This document shows positions 17,129-26,330 of a stretch of 64,000 bases of DNA, piece after piece (the stretch's first letter is position 1; every line of letters begins with the position of its first letter). The translations under genes and the position numbers were made by a program. The stretch comes from JAADJA01 sp963840975 (lineage in GTDB: Bacteria; Bacteroidota; Bacteroidia; Bacteroidales; JAADJA01): the NCBI GenBank assembly GCA_963840975.1, contig CAWJBC010000021.1, positions 434,001-498,000 on the forward strand. The letters are read 5' to 3'. The notes beneath the pieces are model-generated. The model had not been told where the DNA came from, ran no database searches, and saw only the letters and a list, made by a program, of their open reading frames with translations.

Positions 17129-18649
17129 TTATAAATCATTTCCGCAATAGGATAGATTAAAACTTTTATTACATACCGGGAAATCTGAAATCTCCTGGTT
17201 CCTCACTGCCAGCGCTAGCGCCATCCAATTGTGCATTGACGGATCTTTAATTTTATAATGAAGGATGTTCCCATTTGTTCCTGTGATTGCGGTATGACAG
17301 ATTTCACCCCGCCAGCCTTCTGTTAAGGAAATAGCGAACGAATCAGGTTGGAGCTTGTAATGATAATCAGGTCTGGTATAATTTCCCTTCTCTTTTCCCA
17401 ATAGTTTTGCCCATTGCTTAATAAATCCTATGGATTGTCTGGCTTCGAGATTGCGCAGCATTCCTCTGGCAAGTACATCACCGCTCGTCAAAGTTATGGG
17501 TTCAATATTAAAATTTTTGAAGTACTGGAAAGGATGACTTTTGCGTATATCTCGTTCAATGCCTGTAATCTTTGCTGCCATGCCGACGGTTCCAATCAAT
17601 TTTGCTTGTTCCTGTGTGACAATCCCGATTCCATCAAACCTCGAAAGCACGCTGGGCAGGGAATAAATTCTGTCGGTAATATCTTCAAACCGTTTACCTG
17701 AATCCTCAAGGATTTTCAACATTTCGCGAATGAATTCATTTGTTGCAGGATAATTGCTTCCTCCCGGCCGGATAAGCCCTTTACCAAATCGGTTTCCACA
17801 CCAAAGTTGGGTCGTATTAATTATAGTTGTCCTTAGTGCTTCATTCACTGCCTGCCCTAACTGATAGGCAACATCCATACACAGCGCTGCTGTATCACCA
17901 ATATGGATGGCAATTCTTTCCAGTTCGAGCGCAATATTTCTTTCGATCTGAAGCCTTTCGGATACATTAATTCCTGCTAGTGATTCGAGAATGCCAATAT
18001 GAGCCAAACCATGTGCCACAGCAGAATCACCAGCTATGCTTTCTGCAAGGATCATCCGTTGAAGCGGATTATCCTTTTCTATCATCAGTTTTTCGATGCC
18101 CCGATGCTGGTATCCCAGATGAATTTCAAGATGGATTACTTTTTCGCCATTACAGATAAACCTGAAATGTCCCGGCTCAATCACTCCGGCATGAATTGGC
18201 CCAACTCCGACTTCATGCAACTCTTCACTTTCAATTTGATAAAAGGGATAGTTATCCAGGGTGCTTTCTGGATTGAACCGATCAAAAGGGTAGCGGATTG
18301 GTTTCAGCCAGGGGTGATTCAGGAATTGTACGCCAAAATTCTCATGAATTTCCCTTTCATATACATGCATGGCGAAGATTTCGGACGTCAGCGATTCTAA
18401 AATTAATCCATCTCTTTTGTGAACATGAGAAATTACCGCAATATTCGAAGTATGGTCATTTGCGATACAACAGAAAAATTTTAATTGGTCATCAATAGGA
18501 AATGCAAAGTAAGCCACACAATGGCAATATTTATCAGTCAGAAATTCTTTTACAAGTTTGTAAAAATCTGGATAGCTTAAAACCGGGATATCTTTCCTCA
18601 GGAGAGGAGCGCCATTATTTTTTATTTCAATATATTGATGATTCTTCAT
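17129..18649 (-). CDS. Ehr complex large subunit (NuoC-NuoD fusion, NiFe ligands lost)
   Basis: A 506-residue HyfG/HycE-like protein. Residues 1-125 form the NuoC-like domain (EIFAMHVYEREIHENFGV, HPWLKPIRYP) and 150-506 the NuoD/hydrogenase large-subunit domain (GYQHRGIEKLM, GSNYPA). The motif that holds nickel in hydrogenases (RICGIC) reads S204-I-A206-G-D-S209, and the C-terminal DPCxxC region reads L499-S-Y-C502-G503, so the four cysteine ligands are gone. It cannot carry a NiFe centre. This is the defining trait of energy-converting hydrogenase-related (Ehr) complexes. It lies between the HyfF-like and small-subunit genes with 6 and 11 base gaps. Confidence 0.88.
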   Translation of the reverse strand: MKNHQYIEIKNNGAPLLRKDIPVLSYPDFYKLVKEFLTDKYCHCVAYFAFPIDDQLKFFCCIANDHTSNIAVISHVHKRDGLILESLTSEIFAMHVYEREIHENFGVQFLNHPWLKPIRYPFDRFNPESTLDNYPFYQIESEELHEVGVGPIHAGVIEPGHFRFICNGEKVIHLEIHLGYQHRGIEKLMIEKDNPLQRMILAESIAGDSAVAHGLAHIGILESLAGINVSERLQIERNIALELERIAIHIGDTAALCMDVAYQLGQAVNEALRTTIINTTQLWCGNRFGKGLIRPGGSNYPATNEFIREMLKILEDSGKRFEDITDRIYSLPSVLSRFDGIGIVTQEQAKLIGTVGMAAKITGIERDIRKSHPFQYFKNFNIEPITLTSGDVLARGMLRNLEARQSIGFIKQWAKLLGKEKGNYTRPDYHYKLQPDSFAISLTEGWRGEICHTAITGTNGNILHYKIKDPSMHNWMALALAVRNQEISDFPVCNKSFNLSYCGNDL

Positions 18650-18655
18650 TGCAAA

Positions 18656-20080
18656 TTATTTTGGCAGCCCGGCAATACTTTGATTGATCAGATCAACCAG
18701 AAATTGAGGTTGATAAAAACAAACAAAAATTACAATGCTTAAAAAAATGAACTGGCTGATGGTCTCAATGGGTTTAATTCTGATAAATGGATACTCGTCA
18801 CCTAACCGCCTGGGTCTTGAAAATATCATCTTAAGAATTCGGGTGCTCATGGCGAAAATAATGATAACCAAAAAAAACAAGGATAGGATCAAAACAAACC
18901 AATGACCGCTAATTACAAGTGATTTGAATATTAAAAACTCAGCGACAAAGAGGCCTGATGGAGGAATAGCTGTGATACAAATCAGCCCAATAAGGAATAC
19001 CAATCCACCGGCAGGGTAGATCTCCATGTAATTTCCGCGTTCTTCTACATCATGGGTATTAAGGATACGATACATTTGCCCTGTTTGGAAAAACAGGCTT
19101 GATTTGACCAGCGAATGCAATACCAGTAAAAGAATGGCTGCATAATACCCAATTCCGCCAACTCCAATTGCAATTGCTACCAATCCGGTATTTTCAAGAC
19201 TTGAATAAGCCAGCATTCGGGCGCTATATCTGACTTTAAGCTCATAACCTGCTGCCACCAGCAACGAAAGTACTCCGATAATGATGAGGATGTGGTTCAT
19301 CCACTCAAAAATCACAGTTCCCGAAAAAGCCACGTAAATCCTGAAAATAGATATAAAGCCCATATTTACCAATCCCGTTGAAATCAGTCCACCAATAGGA
19401 GAGGGCGCTTCTGAATTGGCATCAATACCGACCGTATGCATCGGGAATAATTCCATCTTGGTGCTATAGCCTACGAGTACAAAAAGGAAAGCAATTTTTA
19501 AATAGAGGGGATTGGCATTTTCAGAAGCCTTACTTATGCTTTCGAACGACAAATCCTGAATTCCAATTCCGGTCATTGTCATGCTGAGGAATAAAATCCC
19601 CAGGTATGCCAGTGCTATCCCGGTTGAACAAAGGAAGATATATTTCCAGGTTGCTTCAAGAGCGGTTGTTGTCTTTTTGTGATAGATCAACACCGAGCCG
19701 GTTAGTGTTGTGGCTTCCACCAAAACCCAAACTGCGGTAATGTCATTGGCAAAATATGCACCGGTAATGGAAGCAATCAACCCGATAAGTGCTGAATGAT
19801 AAAAAAAGAATCGTTCTGGGCTGCGGTTGCTGAAATACATGAATCCATGATACACCACGGCAATACTGATCAACGTGAGTACTGTCAGAAAAATCGTTCC
19901 AAGTGCATCATAAGTGAAATAGGTCAATTCAGTTTTACCGGCATTTTGTATAACATAAATGTTAAATAGAACCTGAATCAATAAAAAAGCACCGAGAATG
20001 ATTTTGGTAATGTATTGCTTCCGGATGAATAAAGCACCCATGCTCAAAAGAATTGCCGATAGATAGTAAAACAATATCAT
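18656..20080 (-). CDS. Ehr complex antiporter-like membrane subunit (HyfF/NuoN-like)
   Basis: A 474-residue, about 14-helix protein of the Mrp-antiporter-like family. Key proton-path residues are present: Glu in AVWVLVEATTL (TM5) and Lys in VGYSTKMELFPMHT (TM7), followed by EAPSPIGGLISTGLVN, the signature of HyfF-type subunits. It would form one ion channel of the membrane arm. The spacing to HyfE (3 bases) and to the large subunit (6 bases) shows one operon. Confidence 0.88.
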   Translation of the reverse strand: MILFYYLSAILLSMGALFIRKQYITKIILGAFLLIQVLFNIYVIQNAGKTELTYFTYDALGTIFLTVLTLISIAVVYHGFMYFSNRSPERFFFYHSALIGLIASITGAYFANDITAVWVLVEATTLTGSVLIYHKKTTTALEATWKYIFLCSTGIALAYLGILFLSMTMTGIGIQDLSFESISKASENANPLYLKIAFLFVLVGYSTKMELFPMHTVGIDANSEAPSPIGGLISTGLVNMGFISIFRIYVAFSGTVIFEWMNHILIIIGVLSLLVAAGYELKVRYSARMLAYSSLENTGLVAIAIGVGGIGYYAAILLLVLHSLVKSSLFFQTGQMYRILNTHDVEERGNYMEIYPAGGLVFLIGLICITAIPPSGLFVAEFLIFKSLVISGHWFVLILSLFFLVIIIFAMSTRILKMIFSRPRRLGDEYPFIRIKPIETISQFIFLSIVIFVCFYQPQFLVDLINQSIAGLPK

Positions 20081-20083
20081 AAC

Positions 20084-20713
20084 CTAATGCTTAAGTGCAG
20101 TAAGAGAATCAGCCATAAGGTCCTGGTGTTGACTCCCAACTTTGTTGACGAAAATACCCAGGATCAGCACACTGGCAAAAATATCAAGCAGTATTCCGAT
20201 GTTGATCAGCATCGGCATCTCTTTGCCTGCCGCGAGTGAGAACATAAAAACTGCATTTTCGATGACCAGAAACCCGATCATGTGCGAAAAAATAAGTTTA
20301 TGAGTGACAATAATAAGCAGACCGGTAAACAGGGTGAATAAAGCAATGGTCATGTAAACCGTATCAATGAATTTACCCACCAGAGTATTAGCAAGGATAA
20401 TGCTTAAAAATAATCCGAGGATGGTGAATATCAATAAATAAAATCCGGGCAATGCTTTCGAATGAACCTTGTATATTTTGATTCTGGTAATGATGCGATA
20501 AAGGATCATGGGAACGATGATGGCCTTGAATAAAACCGTTTCGGAAACTATAAATAGCAGGCTCGCAGTATTAACCTCTCTGAGCTCAAGTAGAGCAATG
20601 CCAAACAGAAGGAAACCCTGGATGGCTATCAATTTTGAAAAAGTCCTGAATCGTTCAGAAATACTCAGGTAAATGAGCGTTAATGCGAAAAATATGATCA
20701 GGAAGCTCAGCAT
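20084..20713 (-). CDS. Ehr complex membrane subunit (HyfE/NuoK-like)
   Basis: A 209-residue all-helical membrane protein with about six helices, in the position of hyfE in hyf operons. The tail half (IVTHKLIFSHMIGFLVIENAVFMFSLAAG) contains the NuoK-like stretch with a membrane-embedded Glu (VIEN). It helps bridge the antiporter-like subunits. It is five bases downstream of the HyfC gene. Confidence 0.83.
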   Translation of the reverse strand: MLSFLIIFFALTLIYLSISERFRTFSKLIAIQGFLLFGIALLELREVNTASLLFIVSETVLFKAIIVPMILYRIITRIKIYKVHSKALPGFYLLIFTILGLFLSIILANTLVGKFIDTVYMTIALFTLFTGLLIIVTHKLIFSHMIGFLVIENAVFMFSLAAGKEMPMLINIGILLDIFASVLILGIFVNKVGSQHQDLMADSLTALKH

Positions 20714-20717
20714 AATT

Positions 20718-21638
20718 TTAACTGATTAGTTTGTTAGTCAAAATAAGAACAATCACAAATGCAATTAAGGCTATTGAAAAAACCGTCAAAATGTATTCTG
20801 AATTTTTTACCATTTTATTTCTTGCCCTGAATGACTCCATGATCCCGATGATAGCCGCAAAAACTATTTGTATTCCGAGATACAGGACAATCTGCAATGC
20901 AAGATGCCATCCAGCGGGGATAAGGAAACTGCTGATCAGGGAGCCGTAGATGGCAAATTTTAGGTACGATCCTATATGGATTAATGCTTTATCAAAGCCG
21001 CTATTATCCAATATCATTACCTCATGAATCATGGTTAATTCAAGGTGTGTTTTGGGATCATCTACCGGAACCCTGCTGTTTTCTATCATTGCAATTTGAA
21101 CCAAAATATAAAATCCAATGATGCTGAAAACCATCACATAATGATTTTCTGTGATATGAAAATGGGTCATGATGTCGGAAAAGGAAGTGTAACCAGTAAA
21201 CATTGCAAATGTTGCCAGCAAAATAAAAAATGCAGGCTCCACCAGCATCGAATATAGCGCTTCACGATTGGCACCCATCCCTTCAAAGGCGCTTCCGGTA
21301 TCAAGCGCCGAAATGATCATGAAAAATTTTCCAAGTGCCAGCAGATAAGCAAAAAATATGAAGTCACCCTCGAAAGAAAAAATCGCCCGTTGATTAGCCA
21401 CTGGAACGAGCATTATTGCGATCAAAACGGTGGCCAGAGCAATGGTGGGTGCAATCTGGAAAATAAAGCTCGTGGTTTGGCTGAAAACACTTCCTTTCTT
21501 AAATAAAACCCTCAAATCTTTCAATGGCTGTAATATTCCGGGACCTTTCCGTCCGCTTGCCAGGCTTTTTACTCTCAGGATAATTCCCGGGAAAAAGGAT
21601 GCAGATACAATTACTAATATGATTCCTGCTATCTTCAT
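20718..21638 (-). CDS. Ehr complex membrane anchor (HyfC/NuoH-like)
   Basis: A 306-residue, eight-helix protein homologous to HyfC/HycD and NuoH, the subunit that joins the peripheral arm to the membrane arm. Motifs: GRKGPGILQPLKDLRVLFKK near residue 30, GTGSAFEGMGANREALYSMLVEPAF near 120 (the charged loop that contacts the soluble arm) and NSRVPVDDPKTHLELTMIHE near 190. Its ATG overlaps the HyfB stop codon (ATGA). Confidence 0.9.
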   Translation of the reverse strand: MKIAGIILVIVSASFFPGIILRVKSLASGRKGPGILQPLKDLRVLFKKGSVFSQTTSFIFQIAPTIALATVLIAIMLVPVANQRAIFSFEGDFIFFAYLLALGKFFMIISALDTGSAFEGMGANREALYSMLVEPAFFILLATFAMFTGYTSFSDIMTHFHITENHYVMVFSIIGFYILVQIAMIENSRVPVDDPKTHLELTMIHEVMILDNSGFDKALIHIGSYLKFAIYGSLISSFLIPAGWHLALQIVLYLGIQIVFAAIIGIMESFRARNKMVKNSEYILTVFSIALIAFVIVLILTNKLIS

Positions 21639-23626
21639 ATTACTTTGAATAAAGTTAACAGAAAAATAATAAGCATAAAAACAAAGGCATACAAAATATA
21701 ATGCTGGATTTGTCCTGTCTGCATAATGGCGATCTTCTTCAGCATTTCCTGCATTAAATGGATCGGGTTATCAATCAGGAAGCGTTTAAAAACATCAAAA
21801 TTATGTGAAAGGAATTTCCTCTTTCCCGGAAAAATGTCATTTGCTTCAATACTCCTGAAAACCTTTCTGTTGCCCATGATTGGATTTGCCAGGTAGCCGA
21901 AATTATCGGCATAGGAAGTGGCTGTGTATTGTTGCTTATAATTTCCGGCAGTGTAACCGCATCCCCAGGTGGGTCCATAACTGACAGTCCTGTTCTTTAA
22001 ATGCATCCGCCTGTAAACGAGCATAGCGACAATCAAAATAATAAATATTCCACCCAGCATACTGATCTGTTGAAGGCTGCTGATGGAGCTAACAGCTAAA
22101 GGTAAATCTCCGTTAAGATGAAACGCTTCAGCTATCAGCGCGAAAACTGGTTTTATAAAAAGTGAGGAACCCAGCCCGATCATCAGGATCAGAACAATGA
22201 TAATAACCTGCGGGAACATCATACCGGTGCCAGACTCTTTCGCATTTGCAGCTTCCTGACTTCTGGACTGACCAAGAAAAACAATGCCAAATGCTTTAGT
22301 AAAACAGAAGATAGCCAGTCCGCCAATGAGTGTCAAACCGATGATACTGATAAGGATGGTAATGATCTGGTAGAGATTTGCGCCTGATAAACTCTTGAAC
22401 ATCCCAAGATAGATAAGGTATTCCGAAATAAAACCATTGAAAGGAGGAAGTCCGCAAATGGCCAGTGAGCCTATCAGGAAGAACACAGCCGTAAAAGGCA
22501 TATTCTTGATCAATCCACCCAAATGATCAATGGTTCGGGTATGGGCAGAACGGTAAACTGATCCGGCTCCATAAAAAAGTAATGATTTAAAAAGTGAGTG
22601 GTTCAGCACATGAAGCAATCCGCCGCTCAGTCCAAGTAAAGCCAGACCGCTATTACCCGTCGCCTTTCCGATGATTCCCAAACCGATCCCGATGCCTATG
22701 ATGCCGATGTTCTCGATGCTGTGGTAGGCCAGCAATCGTTTCAGGTCGTGCTGTACAATGGCTGTCATCACCCCGAGGATGCCTGAGATAAGTGAAATCG
22801 TAAGAATGATGGTGCCGATCCATAACAGATCGGACTCTACAGATAACAGTACCCGCAATATTCCATAAATCCCCATTTTGATCATTACCCCTGACATCAC
22901 ACCTGAAATATGCGAAGGTGCGGCAGGATGCGCTTCGGGAAGCCAGGTATGCAATGGGATAAAACCGGCTTTGATTCCGAATCCAATGAAAAACAGCAGA
23001 AACAGGAATAAATTCGGATGCACTGAAAAGTATTGGGTAAGCGCATCAAAGCTCATTGCTCCGGTTGACTTTTCGATGATCAGGAAAGCAACCAGCAGCA
23101 TAGCAAATCCCACATGCATCTGTATAAGGTAGTTGATGCCGGTCCTGAGGGTGGCGCGGTCTTCAGCATTGAAGATAACCAACAGAAAAGACGACAGCGA
23201 CATTAGCTCCCATACGATCAGGAAGGCAAAACCATCGCGCAGCATTACCACCAACAGCATCGAAAAATAGAGCCATAGGTAAGCAAAATAATGGATAGAG
23301 AAAAGCAGAGATTTTTTCTTTTCATGGTAGGGCTGAAGATAACCTTTTGCAAATAAAATTCCCGTAAATACTGTGATGTTAATGACAATGATAAAGAATG
23401 CCGATAGCCTGTCAATCGTGAGGGTCGGAATTTCAAATAACCCGCTGGGATTATAATGGATAATAATTGCCTGCTCAGGAAATCTGAAAGCCTCAAAACT
23501 CCAAAACGAAGTTAAAATCACCATTCCTGCGATGATGATCAGTGTGAAATAATATTTTACAGAGCGCGGCAGCATAAAAATGAGGAATGCAGAAAACAGA
23601 CAAAGAATAAAAATCAGAGCGCCCAT
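21635..23626 (-). CDS. Ehr complex antiporter-like membrane subunit (HyfB/NuoL-like), first gene of the operon
   Basis: A 663-residue proton-translocating subunit with about 16 helices. The TM5 Glu (FLIVWELMSLSSFLL), TM7 Lys (FGIKAGFIPLHTWLPEAHPAAP) and TM8 Lys (GVMIKMGIYG) of the antiporter family are all present, so pumping should be intact. The long C-terminal extension (WGCGYTAGNYKQQYTATSYADNFG) is typical of HyfB. I choose the ATG at 23,626 (MGALIFIL) rather than an in-frame TTG at 23,656, because that TTG is part of a TAATTTTG promoter box. The stop overlaps the next start by four bases. Confidence 0.9.
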   Translation of the reverse strand: MGALIFILCLFSAFLIFMLPRSVKYYFTLIIIAGMVILTSFWSFEAFRFPEQAIIIHYNPSGLFEIPTLTIDRLSAFFIIVINITVFTGILFAKGYLQPYHEKKKSLLFSIHYFAYLWLYFSMLLVVMLRDGFAFLIVWELMSLSSFLLVIFNAEDRATLRTGINYLIQMHVGFAMLLVAFLIIEKSTGAMSFDALTQYFSVHPNLFLFLLFFIGFGIKAGFIPLHTWLPEAHPAAPSHISGVMSGVMIKMGIYGILRVLLSVESDLLWIGTIILTISLISGILGVMTAIVQHDLKRLLAYHSIENIGIIGIGIGLGIIGKATGNSGLALLGLSGGLLHVLNHSLFKSLLFYGAGSVYRSAHTRTIDHLGGLIKNMPFTAVFFLIGSLAICGLPPFNGFISEYLIYLGMFKSLSGANLYQIITILISIIGLTLIGGLAIFCFTKAFGIVFLGQSRSQEAANAKESGTGMMFPQVIIIVLILMIGLGSSLFIKPVFALIAEAFHLNGDLPLAVSSISSLQQISMLGGIFIILIVAMLVYRRMHLKNRTVSYGPTWGCGYTAGNYKQQYTATSYADNFGYLANPIMGNRKVFRSIEANDIFPGKRKFLSHNFDVFKRFLIDNPIHLMQEMLKKIAIMQTGQIQHYILYAFVFMLIIFLLTLFKVI

Positions 23627-23653
23627 GTATAAATTGAAATTATTTTCTCGACG

Positions 23654-23661
23654 CAAAATTA
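23654..23661 (-). promoter_or_regulatory. -7 box of the Ehr operon
   Basis: Minus-strand TAATTTTG (TAnnTTTG), placing transcription start near 23,648 and giving a leader of about 20 bases to the ATG at 23,626. It rules out a start codon further upstream. Confidence 0.6.
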
Positions 23662-23750
23662 AAATTTTCCGAATGTCCGATCAAAATATTTTGAATTGTT
23701 TATGACTACAGCCTTCCCCGTAAAGAATTTGGCTAAAATGGAATTTTTTC

Positions 23751-24434
23751 TCAATCCTTCAGAATCAACGCGATTCCCTGTTCGTATTTCGAGAAATTAA
23801 TAGTCCCCAATAATTTTTTTGCGTCAGTTGCATTCAGTTGGATGTCGGGAAACTTAAGCCCTGCCGGACATTCATATTTGCCGGTTGCGATTACTTCAAT
23901 TTTCAGCGTCTGATCCATTGTTAATATTCTGAGCCTTTGCGTAAAGTAATCTCCGTTCTCACATACGTTGGCAAATCCTTCTTTGGGCTGATCTTCTTCG
24001 GCAGGGATTCCAATCAGAACCGTATCGTACTGATACGACCAGGGACCCACTCTTCTGATGCTGAGCTCTCTCAATTCTTTCGAAACCAGGTGATCATATT
24101 TGAGGGTAGTAAATGTGGAAACAAGATCGGGGTCGGTTGGTAAATATAAGTTTTGATTCTCTTTTAGCCAGGCTATTGTTCCTTTTTTTGAAAAATCTTC
24201 AGAAAATATTTTTGACAGCATGGCAGACGCATCCACCAGGTCTTGTTCCAGGTTGATGTTTAATTCATTGTCGCCGAATTTCCATTTAATATCCGACTTT
24301 TTTATCCCCGATTTTAGAAATATAAAACCAATTGCAATTCCAATCAGAAGGCATATAACACCAGTAATAAAGTAGTTGATATTTTTCATTTTATTGTGAT
24401 TTAAGTTTGCTTTATCGGTATTCTGATTATTCAT
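23751..24434 (-). CDS. Membrane-anchored protein of unknown function
   Basis: A 227-residue protein I do not recognise. One N-terminal helix (YFITGVICLLIGIAIGFIFL, residues 20-40) anchors a roughly 185-residue, presumably periplasmic, domain that contains two Cys (NVCENGDYF and GKYECPAGL), which could form a disulfide. The start may instead be the Met at residue 16, right before the helix. It is on the same strand upstream of the Ehr operon, but the operon has its own promoter box, so a functional link is not shown. Confidence 0.6.
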   Translation of the reverse strand: MNNQNTDKANLNHNKMKNINYFITGVICLLIGIAIGFIFLKSGIKKSDIKWKFGDNELNINLEQDLVDASAMLSKIFSEDFSKKGTIAWLKENQNLYLPTDPDLVSTFTTLKYDHLVSKELRELSIRRVGPWSYQYDTVLIGIPAEEDQPKEGFANVCENGDYFTQRLRILTMDQTLKIEVIATGKYECPAGLKFPDIQLNATDAKKLLGTINFSKYEQGIALILKD

Positions 24435-24615
24435 TAAAACACTATCATTTCCAGTGCCCCGGAGAATCCATTCCCGTCAGAGAATTGAAGAATCTATTCG
24501 GCTGCCGGATTTTTACACATGAGATCAAAGATAAATAAATTATTCGAACAATTGCATGTCTTTGCCGCGAAACAGGAAAGGTTTTTGAATTGAAACTTTG
24601 AAAATTTTACACATA

Positions 24616-24757
24616 GCCTGAATAATTCATTTAATACAATAGCACACTGACTATATTGATGTTACAAATTTTAAATGATAAAAAGTAATCCGTCCCGCCA
24701 TCGGCGGGACCAGTTGTATCTGTGCTATCTGTGTACTATTCATGAATAAATCAGGCT
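24616..24757. repeat. Imperfect inverted-repeat element with GC-rich centre
   Basis: The 377-base gap 24,435-24,811 holds an element about 140 bases long. Ends AGCCTGAATAATTCAT (24,616-24,631) and ATGAATAAATCAGGCT (24,742-24,757) pair at 13 of 16 positions and weaker pairing continues inward. In the middle is GTCCCGCC (24,692-24,699) / GGCGGGAC (24,703-24,710), a perfect 8-base stem. It resembles a short non-coding mobile or palindromic repeat. Confidence 0.5.
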
Positions 24758-24802
24758 AAAATGAAACAATTTCAAGCACATTCTGCACCAACAAAATAGT
24801 TA

Positions 24803-24810
24803 TATCTTTG
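24803..24810 (+). promoter_or_regulatory. -7 box of the GT87 gene
   Basis: TATCTTTG (TAnnTTTG) ending one base before an in-frame ATG at 24,812. Transcription should start around 24,815-24,818, so the next ATG, at 24,827, is the more likely translation start. Confidence 0.6.
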
Positions 24811-24826
24811 AATGGTTTTTTTAAGT

Positions 24827-26053
24827 ATGAAAGAGATCATTCAATTGCTGCGCTTCCATAAAGTATATATCCTGGTAATGGCGCTGTTCTTTACTGCTTT
24901 TGCAGTGTTGGAGGCAATTAACAGACGGTTTTGGCTGCATGATTTCCAGGTTTACTACGATGCTGCTACCAACTTTTTTTCGGGCGAAACGGTTTATGGA
25001 GTTCTTTTTGCATTGGGTTCGGGATATTATAAATACTCACCCTTTGCTCTTTTTATATTTTATCCTTTAACCTTGATTCCGTTCGATGTAGCGAAAGTGA
25101 TTTACTTTATATTCCTGTCGCTGCTTATTATTATCGCTGTAATTGAATCTGATCGGCTTGTTAAAGAAAAACTTATCGGGCAGTCTGCTGCAAAACCAGG
25201 GTTAATCATTCTTTTCATCATTACCCTTGCTTTTCTTCAACATATTTATTTTGAGCTTCACCTTGGGAATATCAACGCGTTCCTGTTATTGATGAGCTTA
25301 ATGGCATTGCATCTCCTTTTGAACAGAAAGGAATGGGCGGCAGGATTACTCCTTGCCTTTTCCATTTTAATAAAACCACACTTTCTCATTTTAATTCCTT
25401 TACTTTTATTGCGAAAACAATTTGTTGCCGCAGCTACCAGCATTGCCGGAATAGTGTCTGGATTATTGATCCCATCGCTTTATGTCGGATTCAGCGAAAA
25501 TTTGCAATTGCTCAGCCAATGGAAAAAAGTAATGTTGCATCACAACATCTCTCCTGTTCAGGGTCCGGATACCATTTATTCCTGGTTATACAGGCTTACC
25601 GGAAATTCCATTGCCGAACCCAGTCAAAAAAATTTCGTTTTGGTCGTCCTGGCTGTGATCGCTTTACTGATTTTCATTCTTTATCTTCACAACATAAAGA
25701 GAGAAGCCGAAATAGAAGATAACAAAGTATTGCAAACAAAAAACAGCACATTTGAATACCTGGTGTTGATCGCCCTCATTCCCAACCTGACTGTAACCGA
25801 CTCCGAACACTTTCTTTTTTCTGTGCCCTTAATTGCCTGGGTGATCAATTATTTATTCCTCCGCAAACCCGGATTTTTGGTTACGGCGGTCGTGATCATT
25901 ATCCTGTTTCTTTATGGTGGTAATTTACGCGAAGCAATTGGCACACCAATCTCCAAATGGATGACCGCCACAGGAATTCTTGGGCTGGGGAATATTTTGT
26001 TGATTGCAATTAGCATTTATTTGATGATAAGGATCAGGGTAAGACACTTTTAA
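24827..26053 (+). CDS. GT87-type membrane glycosyltransferase (DUF2029)
   Basis: A 408-residue (413 from the upstream ATG) membrane protein of the GT87 family, polyprenyl-phosphate-dependent sugar (often mannose) transferases. About ten helices; the first extracytoplasmic loop carries LHDFQVYYDAATNFFSGETVYG with the Asp that serves as general base in GT-C enzymes, followed by YKYSPFALFIFYPL. LHLGNINAFLLLMSLMALHLL and KPHFLILIPLLLL are further family stretches. The -7 box argues for starting at 24,827. No neighbouring polysaccharide genes were seen, so acceptor and sugar are unknown. Confidence 0.83.
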   Translation: MKEIIQLLRFHKVYILVMALFFTAFAVLEAINRRFWLHDFQVYYDAATNFFSGETVYGVLFALGSGYYKYSPFALFIFYPLTLIPFDVAKVIYFIFLSLLIIIAVIESDRLVKEKLIGQSAAKPGLIILFIITLAFLQHIYFELHLGNINAFLLLMSLMALHLLLNRKEWAAGLLLAFSILIKPHFLILIPLLLLRKQFVAAATSIAGIVSGLLIPSLYVGFSENLQLLSQWKKVMLHHNISPVQGPDTIYSWLYRLTGNSIAEPSQKNFVLVVLAVIALLIFILYLHNIKREAEIEDNKVLQTKNSTFEYLVLIALIPNLTVTDSEHFLFSVPLIAWVINYLFLRKPGFLVTAVVIIILFLYGGNLREAIGTPISKWMTATGILGLGNILLIAISIYLMIRIRVRHF

Positions 26054-26119
26054 TGCATTCGCTAAAAACTTCAGCAGATAAAATAGTTCACGATTGAGTA
26101 AAAAGATTGCTCAAGGGTA

Positions 26120-26330
26120 AGTGAAAGGCTTTTCTCTGCAAGAGCGGAATTATTTGATTTATAACTATTGAGACGAGAAGAGGCTGAAGGGGAAATGTCA
26201 GTCGGCAATGGGCATTTGGCAGTCTGCAATAGGCAGTCCGCAATGGGCAATCGGTATGTCAAAATATTTATGATACAACTCTGATGGTTGGTTTGAAAAT
26301 GGCATGAAAAGCTCTGCAGGAGCGAAATAA
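26120..26330. repeat. Degenerate intergenic repeats (GCTCC palindrome family and GGCAATGGGC runs)
   Basis: The 408-base gap 26,054-26,461 contains no credible gene. It holds two copies, on the minus strand, of a palindromic repeat of the type ATTTCGCTCCTGCAGAGC (26,311-26,328 and a diverged one at 26,133-26,150), the same family as in the gap at 28.7-29.1 kb. Between them is a tract of near-repeats of GGCAATGGGC / GGCAGTCTGC (about 26,196-26,253). A small minus-strand reading frame over this tract is an artefact of the repeat. Confidence 0.6.

Noticed and set aside
16359..23626. Functional [NiFe] hydrogenase (Hyf/Hyc)
   Set aside because: All four NiFe-binding cysteines of the large subunit and three of four proximal-cluster cysteines are replaced, and no maturation genes are present.
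26071..26262. Small minus-strand reading frame in the GT87/protease gap
   Set aside because: Its sequence comes from the degenerate GGCAATGGGC tract and has no protein-like features.
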